Under the pieces are notes generated by a model that did not search any database, was not told the DNA's origin, and was given only the letters and a program-made list of their open reading frames with translations. A stretch of 64,000 nt of DNA from an uncultured Clostridium sp. Lineage in GTDB: Bacteria > Bacillota_A > Clostridia > TANB77 > CAG-508. Below, one piece after another: positions 44,922-55,279 of the stretch; the stretch's first letter is position 1, and every line of letters begins with the position of its first letter. The stretch is from assembly GCA_930980675.1 (NCBI GenBank), contig CAKNIU010000001.1:79880-143879 (forward strand), read 5' to 3'. A program made the position numbers and the translations under genes.

Positions 44922-46604
44922 ATGAAATTTAACAAGATCATAAAGTTAATAATAGCATTCCTTTCATTAATTGCACTATTGGTAGTTGTAGGAATAGGAT
45001 TAGCTTATAATGTAACTATAAGAAATGCTATGAGTGAAAATATTACACTAAATAATAATAATATTATATTTATAATATTATTGTTATTAATTATTGCTAT
45101 ATTGTTTATTTTATTTAATAAACTTAGCGGGATAGAAATTAAATACAAAAGTAAAAAATTAATGCTTGATAAAAATATTAAAAGATTGATATTTCTAGTA
45201 TTATTAGTATTGTTTGCAATTATACAAATAATTTGGATAAACGTAAGAGATGCAAATCCAAATTATGATCAATATTATGTGTATAATACTGCAGTGGAAA
45301 TGTCACAAGGAGAGAGGGATAATCTAACTCAAAAAGAGTATTTGGAAATATATCCTCAGCAAATTTCTTTAGCTTCATTTTACGCCTTGATTTTAAAAAT
45401 ATTTAATACAACAAGTATAAAAGCTTTACAATATTTAAATGTAGTAGCAAATATATTTATTGTTTTAGGGTTATATTTAATAACTAATATTATTGCAAAT
45501 AAAGAAAACACTAAAAATAGTATAGCGTTTTTTGTTATGGCAATAACATTTACACCATTAATATTTCTTTCGACATTTATATATGGAGATTTAATTAGCT
45601 TAGCTTTTGTAACATTTGCAATATATTTTGTTATAAAATATAATAAATTAGAAAAAATTAGATACTTGATTATATCTGCAATTTTTATGAGCTTATCGTA
45701 TTTCTTTAGAATGAATATGTTAATATTTTTTATTGCAATTTGTATATATTTATTTTTAGAATTAATTAAATATGCATCAAAAGTCAGAAAGAAAACTAGT
45801 CTAAAGGAAAATAAAGAAATAATAAAAAATGATAAAATTAAAAATAATAAAATACAAATAGTATTTAAAGTATTGTTAATACTAATATATGCAATAATAA
45901 GTATTGTGCCTACTACAATCTTTAAATCATATATGCAGGAAAAATTAAAATTAGATAAAAACGGAAGTTTTCCTATTATTGGATTTATTGATTTGGGAAT
46001 TAGTAATAGTACAAGAGGTCCTGGATGGTATGTTGATTCCTTTATTGATACATGGAAAATAGATGGACATGATACAGAACCTATGAAACGAAGAATACAA
46101 AATCAACTTACAAATTTTGCGGAAAATCCAAGTGAATGTTTTTGGTTTTATATTGTAAAAATAGCATCTATGTGGAATGAAAATACATTTGGTAGCATAT
46201 GGTACAACTTATCTTTCAATTTTGGAAATATGTCGGTAAATGAAGGTCAAGCTACAGAAGAACAAGTTTCGAATTACAATAAAGTTGATAACTTTATATA
46301 CAATAATTATAATTTATTTGTTATGTATGATAAAATAATTGTAATGTTTATATATGTTGCAGTGTTGCTATTCATATTAAGAAATAAAAATATATCTAAT
46401 GAACAAATATTACCAATATTAATATTCCTAGGAGGATTTTTATTTCATATATTTTGGGAAGGAAAATCTAGGTATGTAATGCCATATGTGGTTATGCTAA
46501 TACCTATTGCAAGTATAGGCATCAAAGAAAATATACAATGGATTGGAACTAAAGTAAATAAAACAAAAAATAAATTTAACAAAAAAACAAAGGATAAAAT
46601 ATAA
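44922..46604 (+). CDS. GT-C-like polytopic membrane protein
   Basis: 560 residues, about twelve helices. The first outer loop reads DANPNYDQYYVYNTAVEMSQGE, matching in position and style the NPSWDMGEVYKIAVNIAE loop of the protein at 39728, so the two are probably homologous. FIYGDLISLAFVTFAIYFVIKY near 224 corresponds to its YYSDTLSILFMLLTAYIF. These shared acidic positions support a GT-C role with a polyprenyl-phosphate donor. A Lys/Asn-rich cytoplasmic loop lies at about 290-310, and the C terminus is Lys-rich. The ribosome site is AGAGAGAAA. Confidence 0.62.
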   Translation: MKFNKIIKLIIAFLSLIALLVVVGIGLAYNVTIRNAMSENITLNNNNIIFIILLLLIIAILFILFNKLSGIEIKYKSKKLMLDKNIKRLIFLVLLVLFAIIQIIWINVRDANPNYDQYYVYNTAVEMSQGERDNLTQKEYLEIYPQQISLASFYALILKIFNTTSIKALQYLNVVANIFIVLGLYLITNIIANKENTKNSIAFFVMAITFTPLIFLSTFIYGDLISLAFVTFAIYFVIKYNKLEKIRYLIISAIFMSLSYFFRMNMLIFFIAICIYLFLELIKYASKVRKKTSLKENKEIIKNDKIKNNKIQIVFKVLLILIYAIISIVPTTIFKSYMQEKLKLDKNGSFPIIGFIDLGISNSTRGPGWYVDSFIDTWKIDGHDTEPMKRRIQNQLTNFAENPSECFWFYIVKIASMWNENTFGSIWYNLSFNFGNMSVNEGQATEEQVSNYNKVDNFIYNNYNLFVMYDKIIVMFIYVAVLLFILRNKNISNEQILPILIFLGGFLFHIFWEGKSRYVMPYVVMLIPIASIGIKENIQWIGTKVNKTKNKFNKKTKDKI

Positions 46605-46638
46605 AAATATATAAAGTAAACTTAATAGGAGGTAAGCC

Positions 46639-47742
46639 ATGTGGGGAGATATTGCAATAGCATTTTTACTAGCGTTTATAACATCATTTGTTATGGTACC
46701 GTATACAATAAAGTTGGCAAAAAAAGTGGGAGCTATAGATTATCCATCTGATAGAAGAGTAAATAAAAGACCAATACCAAGAATAGGTGGAATAGCTGTA
46801 ATAGCTGGATTTTTGGTATCAGCAATTTACTTAGTCATAACTATGGCAATTGAAGGTAATTTACAATTAGATGGACAAGATAATTATAGGATGAAACTTG
46901 TTGGACTTCTACTTGGTATAATAGTTTTAAGTATTTTTGCATATATAGATGATCTTAAAACTTTAAAACCTTGGCAAAAGCTAATTGGACAAGTATTGTC
47001 AGCTATAATTATTTATGCATTTGGTATAAGAATAGATACAATAAACGAAATTGCAATTCATCCAGTATTAAGTTTTATACTAACAATTGGTTGGATTGTA
47101 GGCATAACTAATGCAATAAATCTAATAGATGGATTAGATGGATTATCTTCTGGTGTATCTTTGATTTCTTGTATAAGTCTATTAATTATTTTTGCAACAA
47201 ATGATTCACCTATTATATCTATAATATTAATAACTGCATTAGCAGGAGCAATTGGAGGATTTTTACCATTTAATTTAAATCCGGCAAAGACATTTATAGG
47301 AGATGTTGGAGCACAATTTTTGGGATTTAGTTTAGCAACAATATCTATACTTGGAGTAGCAAAAACAGTAACACTAGTCGTTTTAATAGCTCCAGTTTTA
47401 GTGTTAGCATTACCTATATTTGATACACTATTTGCTATAGTAAGAAGAATTGTAAAAGGTAAATCTTTAAAAGCTGTTTTTCAAGCAGATAAAGGACATT
47501 TGCATCATAGATTAATGAAAAGAGGATTTACACAAAAACAAGCTGTAACCATACTTTATGGTGCAAGTGCTACACTTGGGATGTTTGCAGTAATATTAAT
47601 TGATGATGGCATATGGAAAGCATTATCATTTGCTCTAATGGTAATTGCCATTATAGCTATTGGGTATAAGGAGTTAGTTAATTTTAAAAATGAAGAAATC
47701 AAAAGTATAAAAGAAAAACATTCTAAAAATAAAGGCAAATAA
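46639..47742 (+). CDS. tagO: Undecaprenyl-phosphate GlcNAc-1-phosphate transferase (TagO/WecA, MraY family)
   Basis: 367 residues, ten or eleven helices. It links GlcNAc-1-P (or a related sugar) to undecaprenyl phosphate, the first step of wall polymer synthesis. Conserved blocks: DYPSDRRVNKRPIPRIGG near 33, YIDDLKTLKPWQKLIGQ near 102 (catalytic Asp-Asp), NAINLIDGLDGLSSG near 155, FIGDVGAQFLG near 218 and the substrate-specific HLHHRLMKRGFT near 285. The HLHHR motif separates TagO/WecA from MraY. AGGAGG precedes the ATG. As the initiating enzyme it gives meaning to the transferase and exporter genes upstream. Confidence 0.93.
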   Translation: MWGDIAIAFLLAFITSFVMVPYTIKLAKKVGAIDYPSDRRVNKRPIPRIGGIAVIAGFLVSAIYLVITMAIEGNLQLDGQDNYRMKLVGLLLGIIVLSIFAYIDDLKTLKPWQKLIGQVLSAIIIYAFGIRIDTINEIAIHPVLSFILTIGWIVGITNAINLIDGLDGLSSGVSLISCISLLIIFATNDSPIISIILITALAGAIGGFLPFNLNPAKTFIGDVGAQFLGFSLATISILGVAKTVTLVVLIAPVLVLALPIFDTLFAIVRRIVKGKSLKAVFQADKGHLHHRLMKRGFTQKQAVTILYGASATLGMFAVILIDDGIWKALSFALMVIAIIAIGYKELVNFKNEEIKSIKEKHSKNKGK

Positions 47743-47793
47743 ACATATATTGAATAAAAAAATACTTTTTAAATTTTAGAAAGGATTTTTGCT

Positions 47794-48807
47794 ATGGATG
47801 ATGAAAACTTAATTAGTCCTAATGTTGTAGATGAAATGGAATCACAACAAGAAAATGTGCTTAGACCCAAAACTTTGAGTGAATATATAGGACAGACTAA
47901 AGTAAAAGAAAATATGAAAATATACATAGAAGCTGCTAAAAAAAGAGAAGAACCATTAGACCATGTGTTATTATATGGTCCACCAGGTCTTGGAAAAACT
48001 ACATTAGCAAATATAATTTCACATGAAATGAATTCGAATTTAAAAATTACATCAGGTCCTGCAATAGAAAAGCCAGGAGATTTAGCAGCATTACTAACAA
48101 ATTTATCCGAATTTGATGTACTTTTTATAGATGAAATACATAGATTGAATAAGAGTGTTGAAGAGATACTTTATCCTGCTTTAGAAGATTTTACACTTGA
48201 CATAATTATAGGGAAAGGACCAAGTGCAAGGTCCATAAGATTAGACTTACCTAAGTTTACTTTAATTGGTGCAACAACAAGGGCGGGAGCTTTAACAACA
48301 CCACTAAGAGATAGATTTGGTATTGTAGAAAGATTAGAATTATATAATGCGGACGAGCTTACTACAATAGTAAAAAGGTCTGCAAACATATTAGATATAG
48401 CAATAGAAAATAATGCAGCAGTAGAAATAGCAAAACGTTCAAGAGGAACACCGAGAATTGCAAATAGATTATTAAAAAGAGTAAGAGATTATGCATCAGT
48501 TTTAGGAAATGGAACTATAACACTTGATATAGCTAAAATTGCTTTAAATAAATTAGATATTGATGATATAGGTTTAGATTCAATAGATAGAAGGCTTTTA
48601 ACTACTATGATAGAAAAGTACAAAGGAAAGCCTGTGGGGATAGAAACACTGGCAACAACATTAGGTGAAGAGGTTACAACAATTGAGGATGTATATGAAC
48701 CATACCTAATACAAATAGGGTATATATCTAGAACTCCAAGAGGAAGAATTGCTTTGCCAGAAGCATATAAGCATTTAGGAATAAAATATGAAGAAGAATT
48801 AAATTAG
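47794..48807 (+). CDS. ruvB: Holliday junction branch migration helicase RuvB
   Basis: 337 residues. AAA+ ATPase that, with RuvA, drives branch migration at recombination junctions. [11 protein letters not shown] near 26, Walker [11 protein letters not shown] near 61, Walker [10 protein letters not shown] near 112, sensor 1 [17 protein letters not shown] near 165 and a C-terminal winged helix with YISRTPRGR near 311. The usual ruvA-ruvB-queA-tgt order is broken here: queA-tgt lies about 33 kb upstream. RBS GAAAGGA. Confidence 0.97.
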   Translation: MDDENLISPNVVDEMESQQENVLRPKTLSEYIGQTKVKENMKIYIEAAKKREEPLDHVLLYGPPGLGKTTLANIISHEMNSNLKITSGPAIEKPGDLAALLTNLSEFDVLFIDEIHRLNKSVEEILYPALEDFTLDIIIGKGPSARSIRLDLPKFTLIGATTRAGALTTPLRDRFGIVERLELYNADELTTIVKRSANILDIAIENNAAVEIAKRSRGTPRIANRLLKRVRDYASVLGNGTITLDIAKIALNKLDIDDIGLDSIDRRLLTTMIEKYKGKPVGIETLATTLGEEVTTIEDVYEPYLIQIGYISRTPRGRIALPEAYKHLGIKYEEELN

Positions 48808-48836
48808 AAGTAACAAATGAACTAAAGGGGAAAATT

Positions 48837-50717
48837 ATGAAAATAGATGGAATAATATATATACTAAGTATTGTAATAATGCAAATACTATTTTTAATAA
48901 AAAGTAAAACAGAGAAGGAATTAAATATATTTACATCGATTGGCGTTAGTATTGTACTTATCATGTGCTTAAATGCATTTGAATGCTATGTATTATCATT
49001 TTTTGGAATACCTTGTAGTTTTACTTCAATTATTATCATAAACACTATATTTATATTTGCTTTAGCTATATTAATGATAATTGATAAAAAAAGAGGTAAA
49101 AAAGTTATACAGAAGTATAAATTAAATAAAATAGATATATTAGGAATAATAGTAATATTATTAGCAACTTTAATAGTATCAGTATTATATTTTGGAATTC
49201 CTTTTAATATTAGATATGATTCTTCTGATCCATCATGTCATTATTTAACATCATTAAAATTCATGGATGAAGAAAAATTGTTGTCTACATCAACAGATAA
49301 AGTTTATGGCAACTTTAGAGTTAGAAAATTTGCTTCATATGTAAATTCAGGGCTACTTATGAGATGCTTTAAAGGAAAAATAAATTATGCTGATAATTAT
49401 ATTATATTTATATGCTTTGGAATATTTATACTATTTTTGACAGGATATACATTATATTTTTTATTATGTCATTTTGCCAAAGATGATAAATCAAAAATAT
49501 TAGCAATGATAGTCAGCACAATTTGCATATTAGGTTATCCACTAAACAGCTTACTTTTTGGATTCGAATACATGTCACTGTCATTAGTTATATTTATTGG
49601 GATTATAGAAAGTATGTATATGTTTGTAAAGCAAAATTTAAAGCAGTCATACTTTATTCTAATCTTATTTTTACTTAATTTTGGATTATTTTGTGCTTAT
49701 TTTATGTTTGTTCCATTTGTATATCCAGCAGAATGGATTTACTTATGCATATACTCATACAAAAAAGATAAAAAGCTATTTACTAAAAATAATATATTAA
49801 TATTAACAGTTACACTATTAATACCGTTTATATTAGGATATATATATCATTTGGCACCAGAAATTTATCAAATATTTATCAAAAAAAGTATAGCTAAAGA
49901 ACATATATTGGATGTATCACAAAATATTATAAATAGTGGTTTTAATGCATATGGATATATTTATACTAATCTATATTCTAACTTTATATTATTACTACCA
50001 CTCGCTATATATATAGTAGTAAAAAAGTTTAAGGAAAATAAATTTATTTCTTTGCTATTTTTATTTAATGTGCTATATATAGTTATATTATTAATTGGTC
50101 GATTTTTTGACAAAGTTTCTTATTATTATTTATCCAAAAATTATTTTACACTTTGGATAATAATGTTTATACTAAATTTTAGAGCTTTAATGTATATCTT
50201 TGAAAAACATAAATTAGCACCAATACTTATAGTAATTATTTACATAGGAATTTTAATTGAGTATTTGATTTTTGTACCAACTAAGATTATTAATGAATCA
50301 ATTAGTACAAGAGAAAATATATTTACAGTTATGGATATTTTTGGCGCAAATAAAGATATTATTACAGAATATTCGGATATTGCTTTAACAAATGAAGAAA
50401 TAGATTTTATAAAAAAGTCATTGAATCAAATTGAGGCAGATGATGATGTGGTATTACTTGCAAATTCTAGAGCACAAGCTTGGATGTATCCATTATCAAA
50501 TCAATTTATAGAAAATGTGATGACTCAAAAAAGCAGTGGACAACCCAAAATAAATTTTGCCTATATATATTTAAAAGACTCTATTAAAAGGGCTAAATAC
50601 TTAATTGTGCTTAAAAATCAACCGGAAAAAATGTATTTAGAAAACAATGAAATGGAAACATATATACACATTTACGAAAATAATGTTGGGATATTATTAG
50701 AAAGACCTTCTAATTAA
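48837..50717 (+). CDS. Large polytopic membrane protein, probable GT-C-type transferase
   Basis: 626 residues, about thirteen helices; a soluble C-terminal portion (about 505-626). The first large loop has GIPFNIRYDSSDPSCHYLTSLKFMDEEKLL, whose Asp-x-x-Asp and following His fit the acidic catalytic loop of GT-C enzymes. I do not recognise a named family. It follows ruvB by 29 bases and precedes polA, so it is likely an outlying member of the polysaccharide locus. Overall helix-rich pattern and AT-richness match the other GT-C-like genes here. Confidence 0.5.
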   Translation: MKIDGIIYILSIVIMQILFLIKSKTEKELNIFTSIGVSIVLIMCLNAFECYVLSFFGIPCSFTSIIIINTIFIFALAILMIIDKKRGKKVIQKYKLNKIDILGIIVILLATLIVSVLYFGIPFNIRYDSSDPSCHYLTSLKFMDEEKLLSTSTDKVYGNFRVRKFASYVNSGLLMRCFKGKINYADNYIIFICFGIFILFLTGYTLYFLLCHFAKDDKSKILAMIVSTICILGYPLNSLLFGFEYMSLSLVIFIGIIESMYMFVKQNLKQSYFILILFLLNFGLFCAYFMFVPFVYPAEWIYLCIYSYKKDKKLFTKNNILILTVTLLIPFILGYIYHLAPEIYQIFIKKSIAKEHILDVSQNIINSGFNAYGYIYTNLYSNFILLLPLAIYIVVKKFKENKFISLLFLFNVLYIVILLIGRFFDKVSYYYLSKNYFTLWIIMFILNFRALMYIFEKHKLAPILIVIIYIGILIEYLIFVPTKIINESISTRENIFTVMDIFGANKDIITEYSDIALTNEEIDFIKKSLNQIEADDDVVLLANSRAQAWMYPLSNQFIENVMTQKSSGQPKINFAYIYLKDSIKRAKYLIVLKNQPEKMYLENNEMETYIHIYENNVGILLERPSN

Positions 50718-50773
50718 AACTTATTTTCTTTATAATAAAAATGTATTTACATTTAGAAAGGGAAGTAATTTTT

Positions 50774-53446
50774 ATGGAAAAAGTTTTATTAATTGATGGA
50801 AATAGTATAATGAACAGAGCATTTTATGGAATAATGGGAAATAAAATGCTAACTACAAAAGATGGGCATTATACAAATGCAATATATGGATTTTTGTCTA
50901 TAATGTTTAAAAATATGGAAGAGGTTAAGCCTTCATATATGCTAATTGCGTTTGATTCAAAAACTGCAGCAAATACCAGAAAAAAGATGTATGAAGGATA
51001 CAAAAAGCATAGACATGCCATGCCAGAAGAGCTTGCCGAACAAATGCCTGTTATAAAAGAAGTTTTAAATGCAATGAATATAAAAATTGTAGAAATGGCA
51101 GATTACGAAGGAGATGACATACTGGGAACATTTGCTAAAAAATTTGCAAGAGAAGATAAAGATGTATATATACTTTCTGGGGATAGAGACATATTTCAAT
51201 TAATAGAAGACCATATTACTGTAAGAATTCCTAGAACCAAAATGGGCAAAACAGAAACGGAAATTTACACAAAAGCAAAAGTAGAAGAAGAATATGGATT
51301 AGAACCAGTAGATTTAATTGAAGTAAAAGCCCTTATGGGAGACTCATCAGATGAAATTCCTGGAGTACCAAATGTTGGACCAAAAACTGGTACAAGTTTA
51401 ATAAAACAATTTAAAACAATTGCTAATTTATACAAAGCATTAGAAGATGGAACAGTGGATTTAACATCAAAACTTAAAGATACATTAATAAAAAATCAAG
51501 ATTTAGCAGAACTTTCAAAAGAACTAGGAACAATAAATACAAATGCTCCAATAAAAGAAGATTTAGAAGATGTAAAAATAGTGGAGTGGAACAGAGAAAA
51601 GGTCGTAGATATATTCAAAAGACTTAACTTTAATAGATTTATTGAAAGATTTGGACTGGATAAAGAAATAAAAGTAAAAAAAGAAGCTATAAAAATAAAT
51701 GTAATAGAAAAAAATATTGATGAGTTAGTCAAAGAAGTTGACAAAACTTTGATTTTCTATTTTGAAACGACTTCATCAAATGATGAATCAAGAATTATAA
51801 ATAAGGACATATTAGGTATAGGTATATACGGAAAAAATGGAAATATAATATATACTAAATTAAAGGGCAAAGAAGACGTTTTAAAGCTTAAAAGTTTAAT
51901 GGAAGATGCTGATATTGGCAAAATAAGTTACAATATAAAAGAAGACTATGTTTTGCTTAAAGAATATGGAATAAATATGAAAGGTATAAAATATGATGCA
52001 GATGTTGCAGCATATATATTAAATCCTACAAACACAAAGCATAATATAAAAGACATAGCTTCACAATATTTGGACATAGTTTTAGATGATTTAATACCTA
52101 AAAAAGAAGATATGCAACTTAATATGTTTGAACAAGTAAAAGATATATCAAATAAAGAAGAAGTTGGAGCATATGTATATGCCTTAAACAGTCTATATGC
52201 TATTACAATGCAAAAAATGAAAGAAGACGGAAGTATAAAACTATTTGAAGAAATAGAAATGCCATTAGTTAGAGTCCTTGGTGACATGCAATTTAATGGA
52301 ATGTTTGTAGAAAAGCTTGAAATTGAAAAAATTGGGAAAGAACTAAAAGAAAGATTAGAAAAAGTAAAAAAAGAAATTTATGAATATGCAGGAGAAGAAT
52401 TTAATATAAATTCAACACAACAACTAGGAAAAATACTATTTGAAAAATTGAAACTTACTGAACCAAAGAAAAATAAAAAGGGATATAGTACAGCTGTTGA
52501 AACATTGGAAGGTATAAAAAATGAACATCCAATAGTAGAAAAAGTATTAGAGTATAGAGGATTAATAAAGCTAAGCTCAACATATGTAGATGGACTAATT
52601 ATATTTATAAATCCAAAAGACAGCAGAATACATGCGGTATTTAATCAAACAATAACAGCTACTGGAAGAATAAGCTGTACAGATCCAAACCTTCAAAACT
52701 TACCTAGCCATGAAGGTGAAGGAAAGAATATAAAAAAATCTTTTAAGGCAAAAGAAGGTTATGTATATATTGATGCAGATTATTCACAAATTGAATTAAG
52801 AGTTTTGGCACATATTTCAAAAGATGAAGCAATGATAAAAGCATTTAATAATGATGGAGACATACACAGAGAGGTAGCATCGAAGGTATTTGGAGTGCCA
52901 ATTACAAAAGTAACAAAAGAGCAAAGGTCTAATGCAAAAGCTGTAAATTTTGGTATAATATATGGCATAACTGCATTTGGCTTGTCACAACAATTAAAAA
53001 TAGGAAGAAAAGAGGCTCAAAATTATATAGATAATTATTTGAAAAAATATAGTGGTATAAAAATCTTTATGGAGGAAATAGTAAAAAAAGCATCAGAAGA
53101 AGGATTTGTTGAAACTTTGTTTGGAAGAAGAAGATATGTGCCAGAATTGAAATCAAACAATTATGTGGTTAGACAGTTTGGAACTAGGGTGGCAATGAAC
53201 ACACCAATACAAGGTACAGCAGCAGATATAATGAAAATAGCAATGAATAAAGTGTTTGACGGAATAAAAGACCTAGATGCAAAAGTAGTATTGCAAGTTC
53301 ATGATGAGCTTATTTTAGAAGTAAAAGAAGAACAAAAAGAACAAGCAAAAGAAATTTTAAAATCAAGTATGGAAAATGCAGCTAAATTAGATGTGCCTCT
53401 TAAAGTAGAACTATCTGAAGGAAAGACTTGGTTTGAATTGAAATAG
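50774..53446 (+). CDS. polA: DNA polymerase I
   Basis: 890 residues. 5'-3' exonuclease domain (1-290; LIDGNSIMNRAFYG, YEGDDILGTFAKK, SGDRDIFQL, VGPKTG helix-hairpin-helix). A 3'-5' exonuclease fold follows in which the first Asp-x-Glu site is degenerate (FYFETTSSN), so proofreading is probably lost, as in many Firmicutes. The polymerase domain shows motif A DADYSQIELRVLAH near 675, motif B RSNAKAVNFGIIYG near 718 and motif C LQVHDELILEV near 845. The start is the ATG at 50774, 8 bases after GAAAGGGAAG; an upstream in-frame ATG at 50741 has no family support. It acts in Okazaki fragment processing and repair. Confidence 0.95.
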   Translation: MEKVLLIDGNSIMNRAFYGIMGNKMLTTKDGHYTNAIYGFLSIMFKNMEEVKPSYMLIAFDSKTAANTRKKMYEGYKKHRHAMPEELAEQMPVIKEVLNAMNIKIVEMADYEGDDILGTFAKKFAREDKDVYILSGDRDIFQLIEDHITVRIPRTKMGKTETEIYTKAKVEEEYGLEPVDLIEVKALMGDSSDEIPGVPNVGPKTGTSLIKQFKTIANLYKALEDGTVDLTSKLKDTLIKNQDLAELSKELGTINTNAPIKEDLEDVKIVEWNREKVVDIFKRLNFNRFIERFGLDKEIKVKKEAIKINVIEKNIDELVKEVDKTLIFYFETTSSNDESRIINKDILGIGIYGKNGNIIYTKLKGKEDVLKLKSLMEDADIGKISYNIKEDYVLLKEYGINMKGIKYDADVAAYILNPTNTKHNIKDIASQYLDIVLDDLIPKKEDMQLNMFEQVKDISNKEEVGAYVYALNSLYAITMQKMKEDGSIKLFEEIEMPLVRVLGDMQFNGMFVEKLEIEKIGKELKERLEKVKKEIYEYAGEEFNINSTQQLGKILFEKLKLTEPKKNKKGYSTAVETLEGIKNEHPIVEKVLEYRGLIKLSSTYVDGLIIFINPKDSRIHAVFNQTITATGRISCTDPNLQNLPSHEGEGKNIKKSFKAKEGYVYIDADYSQIELRVLAHISKDEAMIKAFNNDGDIHREVASKVFGVPITKVTKEQRSNAKAVNFGIIYGITAFGLSQQLKIGRKEAQNYIDNYLKKYSGIKIFMEEIVKKASEEGFVETLFGRRRYVPELKSNNYVVRQFGTRVAMNTPIQGTAADIMKIAMNKVFDGIKDLDAKVVLQVHDELILEVKEEQKEQAKEILKSSMENAAKLDVPLKVELSEGKTWFELK

Positions 53447-53575
53447 ATATGTGGACTTACTGAAATATTATATATATAATCCAAGTAATATAAAGAAATT
53501 AATCAAATTTAGAAGGAATTTGTCAACATTTGTTTAATAATAAAAGAGTAACATAAACTAAGGGAGAGTTGGGAA

Positions 53576-54121
53576 GTGCGAAAAATAATATTAATACTTA
53601 TTACAATTATATTTGTTTTATTAGTAATATTATTAAACTTCAAAAATATACAAAAACTAATTTATAGACAAGACTATTCAGAATATGTAGAAAGGTATGC
53701 AAAAGAATATAATGTAGACCCATTACTAATATATTCAATCATAAAAGCAGAAAGTAATTTTGATGATGAAGCGGTATCAGGTAAAGGTGCCACAGGACTT
53801 ATGCAATTAATGGATAATACAGCAAAAGAAATAGCAACAAATGAATCATTAGAATATGTATCGAATGAAAGTTTATTTGATCCAGAAACAAATATAAAAC
53901 TAGGGGTTAAATATTTTGCAGATTTAATAGCAATATTTAAAAATGAAGCTGTAGCCCTTGCTGCTTATAATGCCGGTATGGGAACAGTACAAGGATGGAT
54001 TGATAAAGGTACTATAAAAGCAGACGGTAGTGATATAGAAAATATACCTTATAATGAAACTAATATGTATGTTAGGAAAATTTTGAAGGATTATGGTATA
54101 TATTGCAGTTTATATAATTAA
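53576..54121 (+). CDS. Lytic murein transglycosylase (SLT family)
   Basis: 181 residues: an N-terminal hydrophobic anchor (about 3-20) then a Slt70-type catalytic domain. The catalytic glutamate lies in IIKAESNFDDEA at about residue 59; GATGLMQLMDNTAKEIA and AVALAAYNAGMGTVQGWI complete the fold. It cleaves the MurNAc-GlcNAc bond of peptidoglycan outside the membrane. It starts with GTG, with GGGAGAG upstream. It is followed closely by galE, probably in one transcript. Confidence 0.92.
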   Translation: MRKIILILITIIFVLLVILLNFKNIQKLIYRQDYSEYVERYAKEYNVDPLLIYSIIKAESNFDDEAVSGKGATGLMQLMDNTAKEIATNESLEYVSNESLFDPETNIKLGVKYFADLIAIFKNEAVALAAYNAGMGTVQGWIDKGTIKADGSDIENIPYNETNMYVRKILKDYGIYCSLYN

Positions 54122-54143
54122 ATTAAATAATAGGAGGTAAAAT

Positions 54144-55145
54144 ATGTCAATTTTAGTTACAGGAGGAGCTGGATACATTGGCTCACACACAGTAGTTGAA
54201 TTATTAAATGAAGGAAAAAAGGTCGTAGTAGTAGATAACTTTGTAAATAGTAAGCCATCTGCATTAGAAGCAATAAAAACTATTACAAATAAAGATTTCA
54301 AATTTTATGAATTAGACTTAAGAGACAAAGACAAGCTAGATCAAGTATTTGAAGAAAACAAGGACATAACTGCAGTAGTACATTTTGCAGGACTTAAAGC
54401 AGTTGGCGAATCAGTTGCAAAGCCTATAGAATATTATGATAATAACATATATGGAACTCTAGTTTTACTTGAAGTTATGAAGGCTCACAATGTAAAGAAA
54501 ATAATATTTAGTTCATCAGCAACGGTTTATGGAGATCCAAAAGAAGTACCTATAAAAGAAGATTTTCCATTGTCAGCAACAAACCCATATGGACAAACTA
54601 AGCTAATGATAGAGCAAATATTAAATGATGTATATGTCTCAGATAATGAGTGGAGTGTAATTTTACTTAGATATTTTAATCCAATAGGAGCACACACAAG
54701 TGGTTTAATAGGCGAAAATCCAAATGGCATACCTAATAATTTAATGCCATACATAAATCAAGTAGCACTTGGAAAATTAGATCACTTAAATGTATTTGGA
54801 AATGATTATCCAACACCAGATGGTACAGGTGTAAGGGATTACATTCATGTAGTTGATTTAGCAAAAGGGCATTTAAAAGCACTAAAAAGAGCAGAAAAAA
54901 TGACTGGAGTTGAGGCATACAACTTAGGTACGGGAAAAGGCTATTCTGTACTAGATATAGTAAAGAATTTTGAAAAAGCAACAGGACAAAAAATAAAATA
55001 TGAGATAACACCAAGAAGACCTGGAGATATAGCAGAATGTTATGCAGACCCAAGCAAGGCTGAAAAATATTTAGATTGGAAGGCTGAAAAAGATTTAGAG
55101 CAAATGTGTAAAGATGCATGGAATTTTACACAAAAGCATAGATAA
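54144..55145 (+). CDS. galE: UDP-glucose 4-epimerase
   Basis: 333 residues, short-chain dehydrogenase/epimerase. NAD-binding GGAGYIGSHTV at 7-17, FSSSATVYGDP near 122, catalytic Tyr-x3-Lys in YGQTK near 149-153, and RYFNPIGAH near 174. It interconverts UDP-glucose and UDP-galactose (or the GlcNAc forms), supplying donors for the surface polysaccharide made by the locus upstream. AGGAGG is well placed. A strong terminator follows directly. Confidence 0.95.
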   Translation: MSILVTGGAGYIGSHTVVELLNEGKKVVVVDNFVNSKPSALEAIKTITNKDFKFYELDLRDKDKLDQVFEENKDITAVVHFAGLKAVGESVAKPIEYYDNNIYGTLVLLEVMKAHNVKKIIFSSSATVYGDPKEVPIKEDFPLSATNPYGQTKLMIEQILNDVYVSDNEWSVILLRYFNPIGAHTSGLIGENPNGIPNNLMPYINQVALGKLDHLNVFGNDYPTPDGTGVRDYIHVVDLAKGHLKALKRAEKMTGVEAYNLGTGKGYSVLDIVKNFEKATGQKIKYEITPRRPGDIAECYADPSKAEKYLDWKAEKDLEQMCKDAWNFTQKHR

Positions 55146-55185
55146 AAAAATACTTCACAGAGATTATTCTGTGAGGTATTTTTTT
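55145..55185. terminator. Terminator after galE
   Basis: AAAAAATACTTCACAG (55145-55160) pairs with CTGTGAGGTATTTTTTT (55169-55185) with one G-T wobble and ends in seven T. The A-run on the left makes it usable in both directions. Confidence 0.85.
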
Positions 55186-55211
55186 GAAAACTCATTAAAT
55201 AAAAAAATTGA

Positions 55212-55240
55212 TTGAAAAATATAATCTACTATGTTAAAAT
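55212..55240 (+). promoter_or_regulatory. Promoter of the YqeG-like gene
   Basis: TTGAAA (55212-55217), 17 bases, TAAAAT (55235-55240), 39 bases before the ATG. It follows the galE terminator. Confidence 0.65.
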
Positions 55241-55279
55241 TAAATTGCAAAATAAAATAGAAAATGCAAGGAGACATTT

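Noticed and set aside
50741..50773. N-terminal extension of polA from an upstream ATG
   Set aside because: The upstream ATG lacks a ribosome site, and the extension would itself contain the AGAAAGGGAAG that serves the ATG at 50774.
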